A DNA stretch of 64,000 bases, from contig NZ_JAFCKF010000001.1 in assembly GCF_018130545.1 (NCBI RefSeq), positions 744,001 to 808,000 on the forward strand, given 5' to 3'. Below the pieces are notes generated by a model, which was not told the DNA's origin, searched no databases, and worked only from the letters and a program-made list of their open reading frames with translations. Source of the DNA: Bradyrhizobium tropiciagri. Lineage in GTDB: Bacteria > Pseudomonadota > Alphaproteobacteria > Rhizobiales > Xanthobacteraceae. The translations under genes were made by a program, and so were the position numbers. Below, one piece after another: positions 44,365 through 52,997 of the stretch (the stretch's first letter is position 1; each line of letters starts with the position of its first letter).

Positions 44365-45126
44365 TCAGCGCCCCAGATACACTTCGACCACCCGCTCATT
44401 CGACGACACCTGGTCGATTGAACCTTCGGCGAGCACCGAGCCTTCGTGCAGGCAGGTCACCTTGACGCCGAGCTCGCGCACGAAGGTCATGTCGTGTTCG
44501 ACCACCATGATGGTGTGGTTCTTGTTGATCTCCTTGAGGAGCTCCGCAGTCAGATGGGTCTCGACGTCGGTCATCCCGGCGACCGGCTCATCGACCAGCA
44601 GCACCTTGGGGTCCTGCGCCAGCAGCATGCCGATCTCGAGCCACTGTTTCTGGCCGTGCGACAGGCTGCCGGCAAGGCGGTTGCGCGCATCGGTCAGGCG
44701 GATGGTCTCCAGCACCTTGTCGATCCGCTCGGACTCGGCCTTGCTGCCGCGCCAGAACAGCGTGCCGCGCACGGAGTGATCGACGTTGAGCGCGAGCAGC
44801 AGATTGTCCTGCACAGTCTGGCTCTCGAACACCGTCGGCTTCTGGAATTTGCGGCCGATGCCGAGCTCAGCGATGCGGGTCTCGTCGAGCCGGGTCAGGT
44901 CGACGGTGCCGTCGAACAGCACGGTGCCCTCGTCCGGCTTGGTCTTGCCGGTGATGATGTCCATCATCGTGGTCTTGCCGGCGCCGTTCGGGCCGATGAT
45001 GGCGCGCATCTCGCCGGGCGCGAGCGTCAGCGACAGATTATTGATGGCGTGAAAGCCGTCGAACGAGACGTGCACGCCGTCGAGATAGAGCATAGCCGAG
45101 GTGGCGCGGGTATCCATGACGTTCAT
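44365..45126 (-). CDS. urtD: Urea ABC transporter ATPase UrtD
   Basis: A 253-aa LivG-type ATPase. Walker A GPNGAGKTT (about residue 42), LSHGQKQWLEIGMLLAQ as the variant signature typical of UrtD, and Walker B VLLVDEPVAGMTDVE. It lies four nt from urtC. Confidence 0.96.
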   Translation of the reverse strand: MNVMDTRATSAMLYLDGVHVSFDGFHAINNLSLTLAPGEMRAIIGPNGAGKTTMMDIITGKTKPDEGTVLFDGTVDLTRLDETRIAELGIGRKFQKPTVFESQTVQDNLLLALNVDHSVRGTLFWRGSKAESERIDKVLETIRLTDARNRLAGSLSHGQKQWLEIGMLLAQDPKVLLVDEPVAGMTDVETHLTAELLKEINKNHTIMVVEHDMTFVRELGVKVTCLHEGSVLAEGSIDQVSSNERVVEVYLGR

Positions 45127-45130
45127 CGGT

Positions 45131-46300
45131 CTACTCCGCCATCTTCGCAGCGCTGATGCCGTCTTCGCGCGCGGCGCTTGCCTCGTCGGCCGCGATGCCC
45201 GTGGTGCGCCGCGACTCCCACCAGCTGTTGAAGGTGCCGACGATGCCCTTGGGCAAGAGCAGCGTCACCAGGATGAACAGCGCACCCAGCATGAACAGCC
45301 AATACGGCGCGAGCGGCCCTGAGGTGAAGAAGGTCTTGGCGTAGTTGACCACGACGGCGCCGAGCGCCGCACCGATCAGCGTGCCGCGGCCGCCGACCGC
45401 GACCCAGATCACGGCCTCGATCGAGTTGGCGGGCGCGAACTCGCTCGGATTGATGATGCCGACCTGCGGCACATAGAGAGCGCCGGCAACGCCGGCCATG
45501 CAGGCCGACAGCGTGAACACGAACAGCTTGTAGGATTCGACGCGATAGCCGAGGAAGCGGGTGCGGCTTTCGGCGTCGCGCACCGCGATCAGCACCTTGC
45601 CGAGCTTCGAGCTCACGATCGCGCGGCAGATCAGGAACGCGATGATCAGGGCCAGGCAACTCAGCAGGAACAGCGCGGCACGGGTGCCTTCGGCCTGCAC
45701 GTTGAAGCCGAGAATGTCCTTGAAGTCGGTCAGGCCGTTATTGCCGCCAAAACCGAAATCGTTGCGGAAGAACGCCAGCAGGAGCGCATAGGTCATCGCC
45801 TGGGTGATGATCGAGAGATAGACGCCGGTGACGCGCGAGCGGAAGGCGAGCCAGCCGAAGCAGAACGCGAGCAGTCCCGGCACGACGAGCACCATCAGCG
45901 CGGCAAAGGCGAATTTGTCGAAGCCGTACCAGTACCAGGGCAGCTTGTCCCAGTTCAGGAACACCATGAAGTCGGGCAGGATCGGGTTGCCGTAAACGCC
46001 GCGGCTGCCGATCTGGCGCATCAGGTACATGCCCATCGCGTAGCCGCCGAGCGCGAAGAATGCGCCGTGACCGAGCGAGAGGATGCCGCAATAGCCCCAG
46101 ATCAGATCGATCGAGAGCGCGAGGATGGCGTAGCAGACATATTTGCCCCACAGCGCCACCAGATAGGTCGGCACCTGGAACATCGAGCCCTGCGGCAGCA
46201 GCAGGTTCGACAACGGGATCAGCACGCCGACCGCGGCGACGAGCAGGACGAACGCGGTCGCGGCGCGATCGAGCGAACGGGTCAGGATATGCGGCGTCAT
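45131..46300 (-). CDS. urtC: Urea ABC transporter permease UrtC
   Basis: A 389-aa LivM-type permease with about ten membrane segments. It contains the EAA-like loop VSSKLGKVLIAVRDAESRTRFLGYRVESYKLFVFTLSA. The segment LSIDLIWGYCGILSLGHGAFFALGGYAMGMYLM is typical. It overlaps urtB by four nt. Confidence 0.96.
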   Translation of the reverse strand: MTPHILTRSLDRAATAFVLLVAAVGVLIPLSNLLLPQGSMFQVPTYLVALWGKYVCYAILALSIDLIWGYCGILSLGHGAFFALGGYAMGMYLMRQIGSRGVYGNPILPDFMVFLNWDKLPWYWYGFDKFAFAALMVLVVPGLLAFCFGWLAFRSRVTGVYLSIITQAMTYALLLAFFRNDFGFGGNNGLTDFKDILGFNVQAEGTRAALFLLSCLALIIAFLICRAIVSSKLGKVLIAVRDAESRTRFLGYRVESYKLFVFTLSACMAGVAGALYVPQVGIINPSEFAPANSIEAVIWVAVGGRGTLIGAALGAVVVNYAKTFFTSGPLAPYWLFMLGALFILVTLLLPKGIVGTFNSWWESRRTTGIAADEASAAREDGISAAKMAE

Positions 46301-47907
46301 GCTTCCACCGCCCGGCCCTTGAGCGCGAACAGGCCGCGTGGCCGTTTCTGGATGAACAGGATGATCAAGACCAGGATCGCGATCTTGCCGAGCACCGCGC
46401 CTGCCACCGGCTCGAGGAACTTATTGGCGATGCCGAGCGTGAAGGCGCCGACCAACGTGCCCCAGAGATTGCCGACGCCGCCGAACACCACGACCATGAA
46501 GCTGTCGATGATGTAGCTCTGACCGAGATTCGGGCTGACATTGTCGATCTGCGACAGCGCCACGCCGGCGATGCCGGCGATGCCCGAGCCGAGACCGAAG
46601 GTCAGCGCATCGACCCGCGAGGTGGCGATCCCCATCGAGGCCGCCATGCGGCGATTCTGCGTCACCGCGCGCATCTCGAGCCCGAGGGCGGTGTAGCGCA
46701 GCATCGCGAGCAGGATAGCGAACACCGCGAGCGTGAAGCAGAGGATCCACAGCCGGTTATAGGTGATGGTGATCTGGCCGAGCTCGAAGGCGCCGCTCAT
46801 CCAGGAGGGATTGCCGACCTCGCGGTTGGTCGGGCCGAACGCGGTGCGCACCGCCTGCTGCAGCACCAGCGACAGGCCCCAGGTCGCGAGCAGCGTCTCC
46901 AGCGGGCGGCCGTAGAGGAAGCGGATGATGGTGCGTTCGATCACGACACCGATGAGGCCCGCGACCAGGAAGGCGAGCGGCACCGCGATCAGCAGCGAAT
47001 AGTCGAACAATGCGGGATAGCGGGTGCGGATCACCTCCTGCACCACGAAGGTGGTGTAGGCCCCGATCATCACCATCTCGCCATGCGCCATGTTGATGAC
47101 GCCCATCACCCCGAAGGTGATGGCGAGACCAATCGCGGCGAGCAGCAGCACCGAACCGAGCGACAGGCCGTACCAGGCGTTCTGCACCATCGACCACATC
47201 GCAAGATTGCTCTGGATCGAGGACACCGCGCTTGCGGCGGCCTTGGCGACCAGCGGCGGCTGATCGCCGAGCCCGGTCAGCAGCGCCAGCGCCTCCTGGT
47301 CACCGCGCGCCTTGACCACGGCGACGGCGTCGAGCTTGTCGCTGTCGGATGCATCCGACTTGAACAGGATGATGGCGGCGCGCGCCTCGGCGAAGGCCTG
47401 CTTGATCGGCTTGACGCTCTCCTTGGCGAGGGCGCTCTCCACCGTCGGCAGCAGGTTCTCCTCGTGGCTCTTGAACACCGATTGCGCCGCGGCGAGCCGC
47501 TTAGCCGGATCTGATGACAGCAGCGTCAGGCCGCCGAGCGCGGCCTCCACGGTGCGGCGCAGGCGGTTGTTGAGCCGGACGGCCGCCGCGTTATCCGGCA
47601 GCTTGTCGACAGCAGCGCCCGTCGTGGCGTCGACAATCTTGCCGTCGGTCTGGGTGATGAAGACCTTCTTGCTGTCCGGATCGGCCGACAGCCGGCCGTC
47701 TTGCAGCGCGCCGATGATGCGCGGAGCCAGCGCGTTGCCCGATGCAGCAACCTCGCCGATCGCAGCCTCGGTGTCGGAGAACTCGTCATTGGCGAATTTG
47801 GCGACTGAATCCTCGAACGGGCCAGCCAGTGCCGGCACAGCAAGGCAGCTCAGCAGCAGGATCGAGAGACAAAGCGCACGAAAGCGATCAATACAAATGG
47901 CAAACAC
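46297..47907 (-). CDS. urtB: Urea ABC transporter permease UrtB
   Basis: A 536-aa LivH-type permease. It has a signal segment and a periplasmic alpha-helical domain of about 210 residues before the membrane part; this N-terminal extension is a known mark of UrtB. The membrane part begins near residue 245 (WYGLSLGSVLLLAAIGLAITFGVMGVINMAHGEMVMIG). ALGLEMRAVTQNRRMAASMGI is the cytoplasmic coupling loop. It is separated from urtA by a stem-loop. Confidence 0.96.
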   Translation of the reverse strand: MFAICIDRFRALCLSILLLSCLAVPALAGPFEDSVAKFANDEFSDTEAAIGEVAASGNALAPRIIGALQDGRLSADPDSKKVFITQTDGKIVDATTGAAVDKLPDNAAAVRLNNRLRRTVEAALGGLTLLSSDPAKRLAAAQSVFKSHEENLLPTVESALAKESVKPIKQAFAEARAAIILFKSDASDSDKLDAVAVVKARGDQEALALLTGLGDQPPLVAKAAASAVSSIQSNLAMWSMVQNAWYGLSLGSVLLLAAIGLAITFGVMGVINMAHGEMVMIGAYTTFVVQEVIRTRYPALFDYSLLIAVPLAFLVAGLIGVVIERTIIRFLYGRPLETLLATWGLSLVLQQAVRTAFGPTNREVGNPSWMSGAFELGQITITYNRLWILCFTLAVFAILLAMLRYTALGLEMRAVTQNRRMAASMGIATSRVDALTFGLGSGIAGIAGVALSQIDNVSPNLGQSYIIDSFMVVVFGGVGNLWGTLVGAFTLGIANKFLEPVAGAVLGKIAILVLIILFIQKRPRGLFALKGRAVEA

Positions 47908-47931
47908 GTCAGGACCCCGGCAGGAGTGGGA

Positions 47932-47962
47932 GGAGAAGGCGGCGAACCACGCCGCCTTCTCC
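47932..47962 (-). promoter_or_regulatory. 13-bp perfect stem-loop between urtA and urtB
   Basis: GGAGAAGGCGGCG and CGCCGCCTTCTCC form a perfect 13-bp stem with a 5-nt loop. No U-run follows on the minus strand. Such stems often stabilise the mRNA of the abundant binding protein (urtA) relative to the permease genes. Confidence 0.75.
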
Positions 47963-48021
47963 AGTGTTGGAAGGTTGTGTTGTGTCGTTAGGTCAGTTCA
48001 GGAGCTTAAGAGCCTTTCAGC

Positions 48022-49350
48022 TCAGGAGCCCTGGCCGCCGCACTTGTTGGTCTTGGTGTTGTAATTGCCGCACTTCTTGCCGACCCAATCGCCGATCAGG
48101 TCCTTGGAACCTTCGAGCTCCTTCGACCAGGCGTCGCCGGCCACCAGGCCCGGGGTCTTCCAGACCACGTCGAACTGGCCGTTGCCCTTGATCTCGCCGA
48201 TGAACACCGGCTTGGTGATGTGGTGGTTGGGCAGCATCTTCGACACGCCGCCGGTCAGGTTCGGCGCCTCGATGCCCGGGAGCGCGTCGATCACCTTGTC
48301 CGGATCGGTCGACTTCACCTTCTCGACCGCCTTCACCCACATGTTGAAGCCGATGTAGTGCGCTTCCATCGGATCGTTGGTCACGCGCTTCGGATTCTTG
48401 GTGTAGGCCTGCCACTCCTTGATGAACTTCTCGTTCGCCGGGGTCTTGATCGACTCGAAGTAGTTCCAGGCGGCGAGATGGCCGAGCAGCGGCTTGGTGT
48501 CGATGCCGGCGAGCTCTTCTTCGCCGACCGAGAACGCGACCACCGGAATGTCGGTCGCCTTGATGCCCTGGTTGCCGAGCTCCTTGTAGAACGGAACGTT
48601 GGCGTCGCCGTTGATGGTGGAGACCACGGCGGTCTTCTTGCCGGCCGAGCCGAACTTCTTGATGTCGGCGACGATGGTCTGCCAGTCGGAGTGACCGAAC
48701 GGCGTGTAGTTGATCATGATGTCGTCCTGGGCGACGCCCTTGGACTTCAGATAGGCTTCCAGGATCTTGTTGGTGGTGCGCGGATAGACGTAGTCGGTGC
48801 CGGCCAGCACCCAGCGCTTCACCTTTTCTTCCTTCATCAGATAGTCGACGGCGGGGATCGCCTGCTGGTTCGGCGCCGCACCCGTGTAGAACACGTTGCG
48901 CTCGGACTCCTCGCCCTCATACTGCACCGGGTAGAACAGGATGTTGTTCAGCTCCTTGAACACCGGCAGCACGGATTTGCGCGACACCGAGGTCCAGCAA
49001 CCGAACACCACCGCGACCTTGTCCTTGGTGATCAGCTCGCGGGCCTTTTCGGCGAACAGCGGCCAGTTCGAGGCGGGATCGACCACGACGGGCTCGAGCT
49101 TCTTGCCAAGCACGCCGCCCTTCTTGTTCTGCTCGTCGATCAGGAAAAGGATCGTGTCCTTCAGGGTGGTTTCGCTGATGGCCATGGTGCCCGACAGCGA
49201 GTGAAGGATACCAACCTTGATGGTGTCGTCGGCCGCTTGCGCGGGCGCGAAGGGCGAGGACGCTGCCAGGCCCAAAACCAGGCCGGCCGTCGCCGCGAGC
49301 GCGCGGCGGCGGGTCATCGTCGCTATTCCGTGAGTAAGCTGAGTAAGCAT
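48022..49350 (-). CDS. urtA: Urea ABC transporter substrate-binding protein UrtA
   Basis: A 442-aa periplasmic urea-binding protein. Start ATG 49350 (MLTQLTHGIATMTRRRALAATAGLVLGLAASS) gives a twin-arginine-like signal (TRRRAL) ending near PAQAADDT; the longer frame would read through the promoter region. Typical blocks are KVGILHSLSGTMAISE, FGCWTSVSRKSVLPVFKELNNILFYPVQYEGEES and GHSDWQTIVADIKKFG. First gene of a 15-gene operon, driven by the sigma-54 site at 49424. Confidence 0.96.
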   Translation of the reverse strand: MLTQLTHGIATMTRRRALAATAGLVLGLAASSPFAPAQAADDTIKVGILHSLSGTMAISETTLKDTILFLIDEQNKKGGVLGKKLEPVVVDPASNWPLFAEKARELITKDKVAVVFGCWTSVSRKSVLPVFKELNNILFYPVQYEGEESERNVFYTGAAPNQQAIPAVDYLMKEEKVKRWVLAGTDYVYPRTTNKILEAYLKSKGVAQDDIMINYTPFGHSDWQTIVADIKKFGSAGKKTAVVSTINGDANVPFYKELGNQGIKATDIPVVAFSVGEEELAGIDTKPLLGHLAAWNYFESIKTPANEKFIKEWQAYTKNPKRVTNDPMEAHYIGFNMWVKAVEKVKSTDPDKVIDALPGIEAPNLTGGVSKMLPNHHITKPVFIGEIKGNGQFDVVWKTPGLVAGDAWSKELEGSKDLIGDWVGKKCGNYNTKTNKCGGQGS

Positions 49351-49423
49351 GAAATGTCGTCTCCCTGACGCAGGCGTGAACGCTTGCGAAACGGCCGCAT
49401 GGCCGCCTGCGGTTAAGGGAATC

Positions 49424-49438
49424 GCAAGAACTGTGCCA
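49424..49438 (-). promoter_or_regulatory. Sigma-54 (-24/-12) promoter of the urt-ure operon
   Basis: The minus strand reads TGGCAC-AGTTC-TTGC, an exact match to the TGGCAC-N5-TTGC consensus of RpoN promoters. It lies 74 bp before the urtA ATG. RpoN promoters need an enhancer protein; NtrC is the natural candidate for urea genes. Confidence 0.85.
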
Positions 49439-49455
49439 CGGTGCGCAGGCACCGT
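49438..49455. promoter_or_regulatory. Perfect palindrome abutting the sigma-54 promoter
   Basis: ACGGTGC-GCAG-GCACCGT is a perfect 7-bp inverted repeat directly upstream of the -24 element. Its half-sites run opposite to the NtrC pattern (TGCAC...GTGCA), so it is not a standard NtrC box. It could bind a repressor blocking RpoN polymerase. Confidence 0.45.
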
Positions 49456-49520
49456 AAGTTGATGAACCAGTTAGATAATTTTACGAGTTCCGGGCAAATA
49501 CGGAAATCGGTTGCATAAAC

Positions 49521-49535
49521 ATTGGGCCGCCCAAT
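49521..49535. promoter_or_regulatory. Palindrome in the urtA upstream region
   Basis: ATTGGGC-C-GCCCAAT is a perfect palindrome about 85 bp upstream of the sigma-54 site, at typical distance for an enhancer or upstream operator. The binding protein is unknown. Confidence 0.35.
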
Positions 49536-49901
49536 TGACTGCCGAAAGAGCAATCAGATTATTTTTTGAGCAAAATGATCATCTTGGCTAAATTTCCGGC
49601 ACAGATTTGTGACAGTTTGCGCGCTGGTTCGGCGCACTCGATGCGGCAATCTGGGCGATATCGTCCAATCCCGGCGATATCATCTTGAAACCGCCCAGTT
49701 CCTGGTCCATATCCTCGCCATGCCCGCGACATCGCGGTGCCTTCGCGAGCTGCGTGTTCAAGCTGCCCCAAGCGGCTTCTGGCTCGCCTTTCAGCTAACC
49801 CAGCTTGACGCCCCAGACACGCGGGTGTCCCCGAATGCCTTCATGCGATTCCGGCCGGTATTGGCCGGGACGATGACGGCTTTTATGGAAAGAACCACCT
49901 T

Positions 49902-51332
49902 TTGACCTCCTTTCAGGATTTCGGCCTCGCCGATCCCATCGCCCGCGCGCTTCGAGAAGAAAACTATCTCACGCCGACCCCCATCCAGGCCCAGACCATC
50001 CCGCTAGCGCTTGCCGGCCGCGACGTCGTCGGCATCGCCCAGACCGGAACCGGCAAGACCGCGTCCTTCGCGCTGCCGATCCTGCACCGGCTGCTGGAGA
50101 ACCGCGTCCGCCCGCAGCCCAAGAGCTGCCGCGTGCTGGTGCTCTCGCCGACCCGCGAACTGTCCGGGCAGATCCTCGACAGCTTCAACACCTATGGCCG
50201 CCACATCCGGCTGTCCTCGACACTCGCCATCGGCGGCGTGCCGATGGGCCGCCAGGTCCGTTCCCTGATGCAGGGAGTCGAAGTGCTGGTCGCCACCCCC
50301 GGCCGCCTGCTCGATCTCGTGCAAAGCAACGGCCTGAAGCTCAACCAGGTCGAGTTCCTGGTGCTCGATGAAGCCGACCGCATGCTCGACATGGGCTTTA
50401 TCAACGACATCCGGAAGATCGTCGCCAAGCTGCCGATCCGGCGCCAGACGCTGTTCTTCTCGGCCACCATGCCCAAGGACATCGCCGAGCTCGCCGAAGC
50501 GATGCTGCGCGACCCGGCCCGCGTGGCGGTGACGCCGGTCGCCTCGACGGTGGATCGCATCGCCCAGCGCGCGATCCAGGTCGATTTCGCCGCCAAGCCG
50601 GCGGTTCTGGCCCAGCTCCTGAAGCAGGAGCCGGTCAATCGCGCCCTGGTCTTCACCCGCACCAAGCACGGCGCCGACAAGGTCGTGAAGAGCCTTGCCA
50701 AGGCCGGCATCGAGGCCAACGCGATCCACGGCAACAAATCGCAGAACCACCGCGAGCGGACGCTGGCGGCGTTCCGGTCCGGCGAGATCCGCACGCTGGT
50801 GGCGACCGACATCGCCGCCCGCGGCATCGACGTCGACGGCGTCAGCCATGTCGTGAATTTCGACCTACCCAACATCCCGGAGACCTATGTCCACCGTATC
50901 GGCCGTACCGCGCGTGCGGGCGCAGACGGGGTCGCGATCTCGCTGATCGCCGGTGCCGAGGAGATGGGCTATCTCAAGGATATCGAGCGGCTGATCCGGA
51001 TTACCGTGCCGCGGGAAGACCGCCGCACACAGGGCGGCTCCTCTGGCAGCCGCGAGGCTGCGGCGCCCGCGCAGGCCCCCCACCCGCACCGGGGCGGCCG
51101 TGCTGCGCCGCGCGCGCATAATGTTCGTGGGAATGAGGCTGCTCCGGGCACAAAAGGCCCTCGCCGCCGCCGCCGTCGGGGTGGTAATAATGGCGCGCCG
51201 CAGACGAGCCGGGGCGAGTCGCCGCGTCCGTCGCAGGCCGGCAACAGCGAAGGCATCCAGGGCGTCGCCTTCTTGCATCGCGAGAGCCGGCCGAATCCGC
51301 AACACAACCGCAACAACCGACCGAAGCACTAG
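49902..51332 (+). CDS. DEAD-box RNA helicase, RhlE-like
   Basis: A 476-aa ATP-dependent RNA helicase. The Q motif (FQDFGLADPI...TPTPIQAQTIP), AQTGTGKT (about residue 46), PTRELSGQI, DEADRMLDMGF, SATMP, and HRIGRTARAG are in order. Residues from about 385 are a basic, Gly/Arg-rich RNA-binding tail. The start is TTG 49902; no ATG is in frame before the Q motif. Likely role in ribosome or mRNA remodelling in the cold, since infA and a cold-shock gene follow. Confidence 0.94.
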   Translation: MTSFQDFGLADPIARALREENYLTPTPIQAQTIPLALAGRDVVGIAQTGTGKTASFALPILHRLLENRVRPQPKSCRVLVLSPTRELSGQILDSFNTYGRHIRLSSTLAIGGVPMGRQVRSLMQGVEVLVATPGRLLDLVQSNGLKLNQVEFLVLDEADRMLDMGFINDIRKIVAKLPIRRQTLFFSATMPKDIAELAEAMLRDPARVAVTPVASTVDRIAQRAIQVDFAAKPAVLAQLLKQEPVNRALVFTRTKHGADKVVKSLAKAGIEANAIHGNKSQNHRERTLAAFRSGEIRTLVATDIAARGIDVDGVSHVVNFDLPNIPETYVHRIGRTARAGADGVAISLIAGAEEMGYLKDIERLIRITVPREDRRTQGGSSGSREAAAPAQAPHPHRGGRAAPRAHNVRGNEAAPGTKGPRRRRRRGGNNGAPQTSRGESPRPSQAGNSEGIQGVAFLHRESRPNPQHNRNNRPKH

Positions 51333-51356
51333 CCGTCGCTCGATCTGGAGAACCAT

Positions 51357-51650
51357 ATGGCTAAGGAAGAGCTGATCCAGTTCGAAGGACTGGTGACCGA
51401 AATCCTCCCCGACGCTCGTTACCGGGTGCAACTCGACGCCGGACACGAGATCGTCGCCTACACCGCCGGCAAGATGAAGAAAAACCGCATCAAGACGCTG
51501 GCCGGCGACCGTGTGACGATCGAAATGTCGCCCTACGATCTCGAAAAGGGCCGCCTGATCTTCCGCCACAAGGACGAACGTCCGAGCGGCGCGCCCGGCG
51601 GGCCGCCGCGGGGCGGAGCCCAGCGCGGCGGCCAGTTCCGCCGCCGATAG
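51357..51650 (+). CDS. infA: Translation initiation factor IF-1 with RG-rich C-terminal tail
   Basis: A 97-aa protein. Residues 1-72 are an S1-type OB fold as in IF-1 ([72 protein letters not shown]). A 25-residue tail ([22 protein letters not shown]) is added; normal IF-1 stops near 72. The ATG follows CTGGAGAACCAT. The tail resembles the helicase tail upstream and may bind RNA. It may be a second, cold-specialised IF-1 copy. Confidence 0.92.
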   Translation: MAKEELIQFEGLVTEILPDARYRVQLDAGHEIVAYTAGKMKKNRIKTLAGDRVTIEMSPYDLEKGRLIFRHKDERPSGAPGGPPRGGAQRGGQFRRR

Positions 51651-51916
51651 CGGGCTTTGCAACCGCTGCGGGCATAACGTGCCGATGTCCTGCGCAACAA
51701 TTGGCCGGCGGCTACGCCGGCCAAAAAATCGCGCACGTCAGGATTGTTTTGAGCCTTTCTATCGAATAATATCCTACCCATCGATTTTCGGCCGGACGAC
51801 ATTAGCCAATACCGGTACAGCCGGTTCAGACGCTGACGACCCTTCCAAAAATTCGATCTCACCACCCCGCCGATCAGCGGGTCTTGAACTTGTATATCTG
51901 AGAAGGGACTACCCAC
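51651..51916. other. 266-bp leader of the cold-shock gene
   Basis: No gene seen. Cold-shock genes commonly have long structured 5' leaders; the AT-rich CGAATAATATCC segment (51761-51780) may be in the promoter. Confidence 0.35.
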
Positions 51917-52129
51917 GTGAGCATGGGAACCGTGAAGTGGTTTAACGCGACCAAGGGCTACGGCTTCATCCAGCCGGATGAAGGCGGGAACGACGTGTTC
52001 GTGCACATCAGTGCAGTCGAGCGCGCCGGCCTTGGCACTCTGCGTGAAGGCCAGAAGATCTCCTACGAGATCGTTGCTGACCGCCGTTCCGGCAAATCCT
52101 CGGCCGACAATCTGCGCGCCGCTGGATAA
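51917..52129 (+). CDS. Cold-shock domain protein, CspA family
   Basis: A 70-aa nucleic-acid chaperone of the OB fold. RNP1 is KGYGFIQ (about residues 13-19) and RNP2 is VFVHIS (about 27-32). Start at GTG 51917 follows AAGGGA; ATG two codons later is possible ([12 protein letters not shown]). It binds single-stranded RNA in the cytoplasm. Its neighbours are a helicase and IF-1, giving a cold-adaptation cluster. Confidence 0.95.
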   Translation: MSMGTVKWFNATKGYGFIQPDEGGNDVFVHISAVERAGLGTLREGQKISYEIVADRRSGKSSADNLRAAG

Positions 52130-52180
52130 GCCGATTTTCCGGGAGCGCTATGCTCCGGGAAATTGTCGTTAAAGCATCAA

Positions 52181-52209
52181 GGGCCGCACCTTCGGGTGCG
52201 GCCCTTTTT
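52181..52209 (+). terminator. Rho-independent terminator of the cold-shock gene
   Basis: GGGCCGCACC, TTCG tetraloop, GGTGCGGCCC, then TTTTT. The stem is a perfect 10 bp. A smaller hairpin (52135-52164) precedes it. Confidence 0.92.
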
Positions 52210-52255
52210 GTTTGCATCGCGCGTTTGTCTGTATCACTGCCTTGTGGCCGCGTCC

Positions 52256-52359
52256 TCGAGCATGATCCGGAAAAGTGCGAAGTGGTTTTCCGAAAGGATC
52301 ATGCGCAAGCAACGGACTCAAGCGCGATGACGATCCAACCTAATCTCATCGTGCTCTAG
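52256..52359. repeat. Dispersed GCATGATCCGGAAAAGTG repeat, third copy
   Basis: GAGCATGATCCGGAAAAGTGCGAAGTGGTTTTCCGAAAGGATCATGC, then GCGCGATGACGATCCAACCTAATCTCATCGTGCTC, the same two-part plan as at 25108. It touches the stop of the TadG-like gene. Confidence 0.82.
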
Positions 52360-52997
52360 TACTTCGAGCAGGTCGTCGGCATGGTGGCAGAGGTCGGGGC
52401 ATAGTACACGCAAACGCCCTGCCGCGGCCGCGTAAAAGCGACGTCGCTGAGATTGATGCCGCTCTTGGCCATCACATAGCCGATGGTCGGAACGTATTTG
52501 TAGCTGACCTCGCTGAAGATCAGATAGGTGTCTCCAACCAGCAGCGCCGCCGGAACGAGGCTGGTCACGATGTCACCCTGGTTGCGGCTCGAGGCCGTCA
52601 GCGTGGCCTGGGTGGCGCCGGAGGAGATCGTGCCCGCCCTGCTCCACTGGATATGCGCGACGTTCGAGGTGTCGACGTAGATTTCAGACACCGTCATTTT
52701 GGTCGGCGACGCATCGTAGGGCGTCATGATGCCGACGCTGGCACTGAAATTGTTCTGAAGGTCGGCGTCCACCACGCTTGTCGCCTGCGAAGTCAAATCC
52801 GACGCGGCGCGCGCCATCAGCGTGACCTTGCGATCGACCGCGACACCGGTTGAGAATTCGACGGTGCCGAAGAACATCACCAGCATCAGCGGCAGGATGA
52901 AAGCGAACTCGACGGCGGCAAGACCGCGGCGGTCGTTGCAAAACGCAGCTACCGAGCGCAGCCAGGTTGCGGGCAGGCTTTTCACGGCTTTGCTCAT
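52356..52997 (-). CDS. TadG/TadE-like pilus assembly pseudopilin
   Basis: A 213-aa protein. The ATG at 52997 overlaps the stop of the upstream TadE gene as ATGA. The prepilin-like sequence NDRRGLAAVEFAFILPLMLVMFFGTVEF (about residues 22-50) has a G/xxxxEF cleavage site and one membrane segment. The remainder is periplasmic, ending in a Cys-containing tail (GVCVYYAPTSATMPTTC). TadE-like minor pilins act in the tight-adherence pilus. Confidence 0.85.
   Translation of the reverse strand: MSKAVKSLPATWLRSVAAFCNDRRGLAAVEFAFILPLMLVMFFGTVEFSTGVAVDRKVTLMARAASDLTSQATSVVDADLQNNFSASVGIMTPYDASPTKMTVSEIYVDTSNVAHIQWSRAGTISSGATQATLTASSRNQGDIVTSLVPAALLVGDTYLIFSEVSYKYVPTIGYVMAKSGINLSDVAFTRPRQGVCVYYAPTSATMPTTCSKY

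Larger units (their letters stand above)
49351..49901. other. 551-bp divergent region urtA - DEAD-box helicase
   Basis: No supported gene. It contains the sigma-54 promoter of urtA, two perfect palindromes (49438-49455 and 49521-49535) and a long leader for the helicase gene. The short frames in it lack ribosome sites. Confidence 0.45.

Noticed and set aside
49456-49600. NtrC binding sites upstream of the RpoN promoter
   Set aside because: I could not find a TGCAC-N7-GTGCA pair; only unrelated palindromes are present.
49609-49905. 98-codon frame before the helicase gene
   Set aside because: No ribosome site or recognisable product; ends in the helicase start region and is probably leader RNA.
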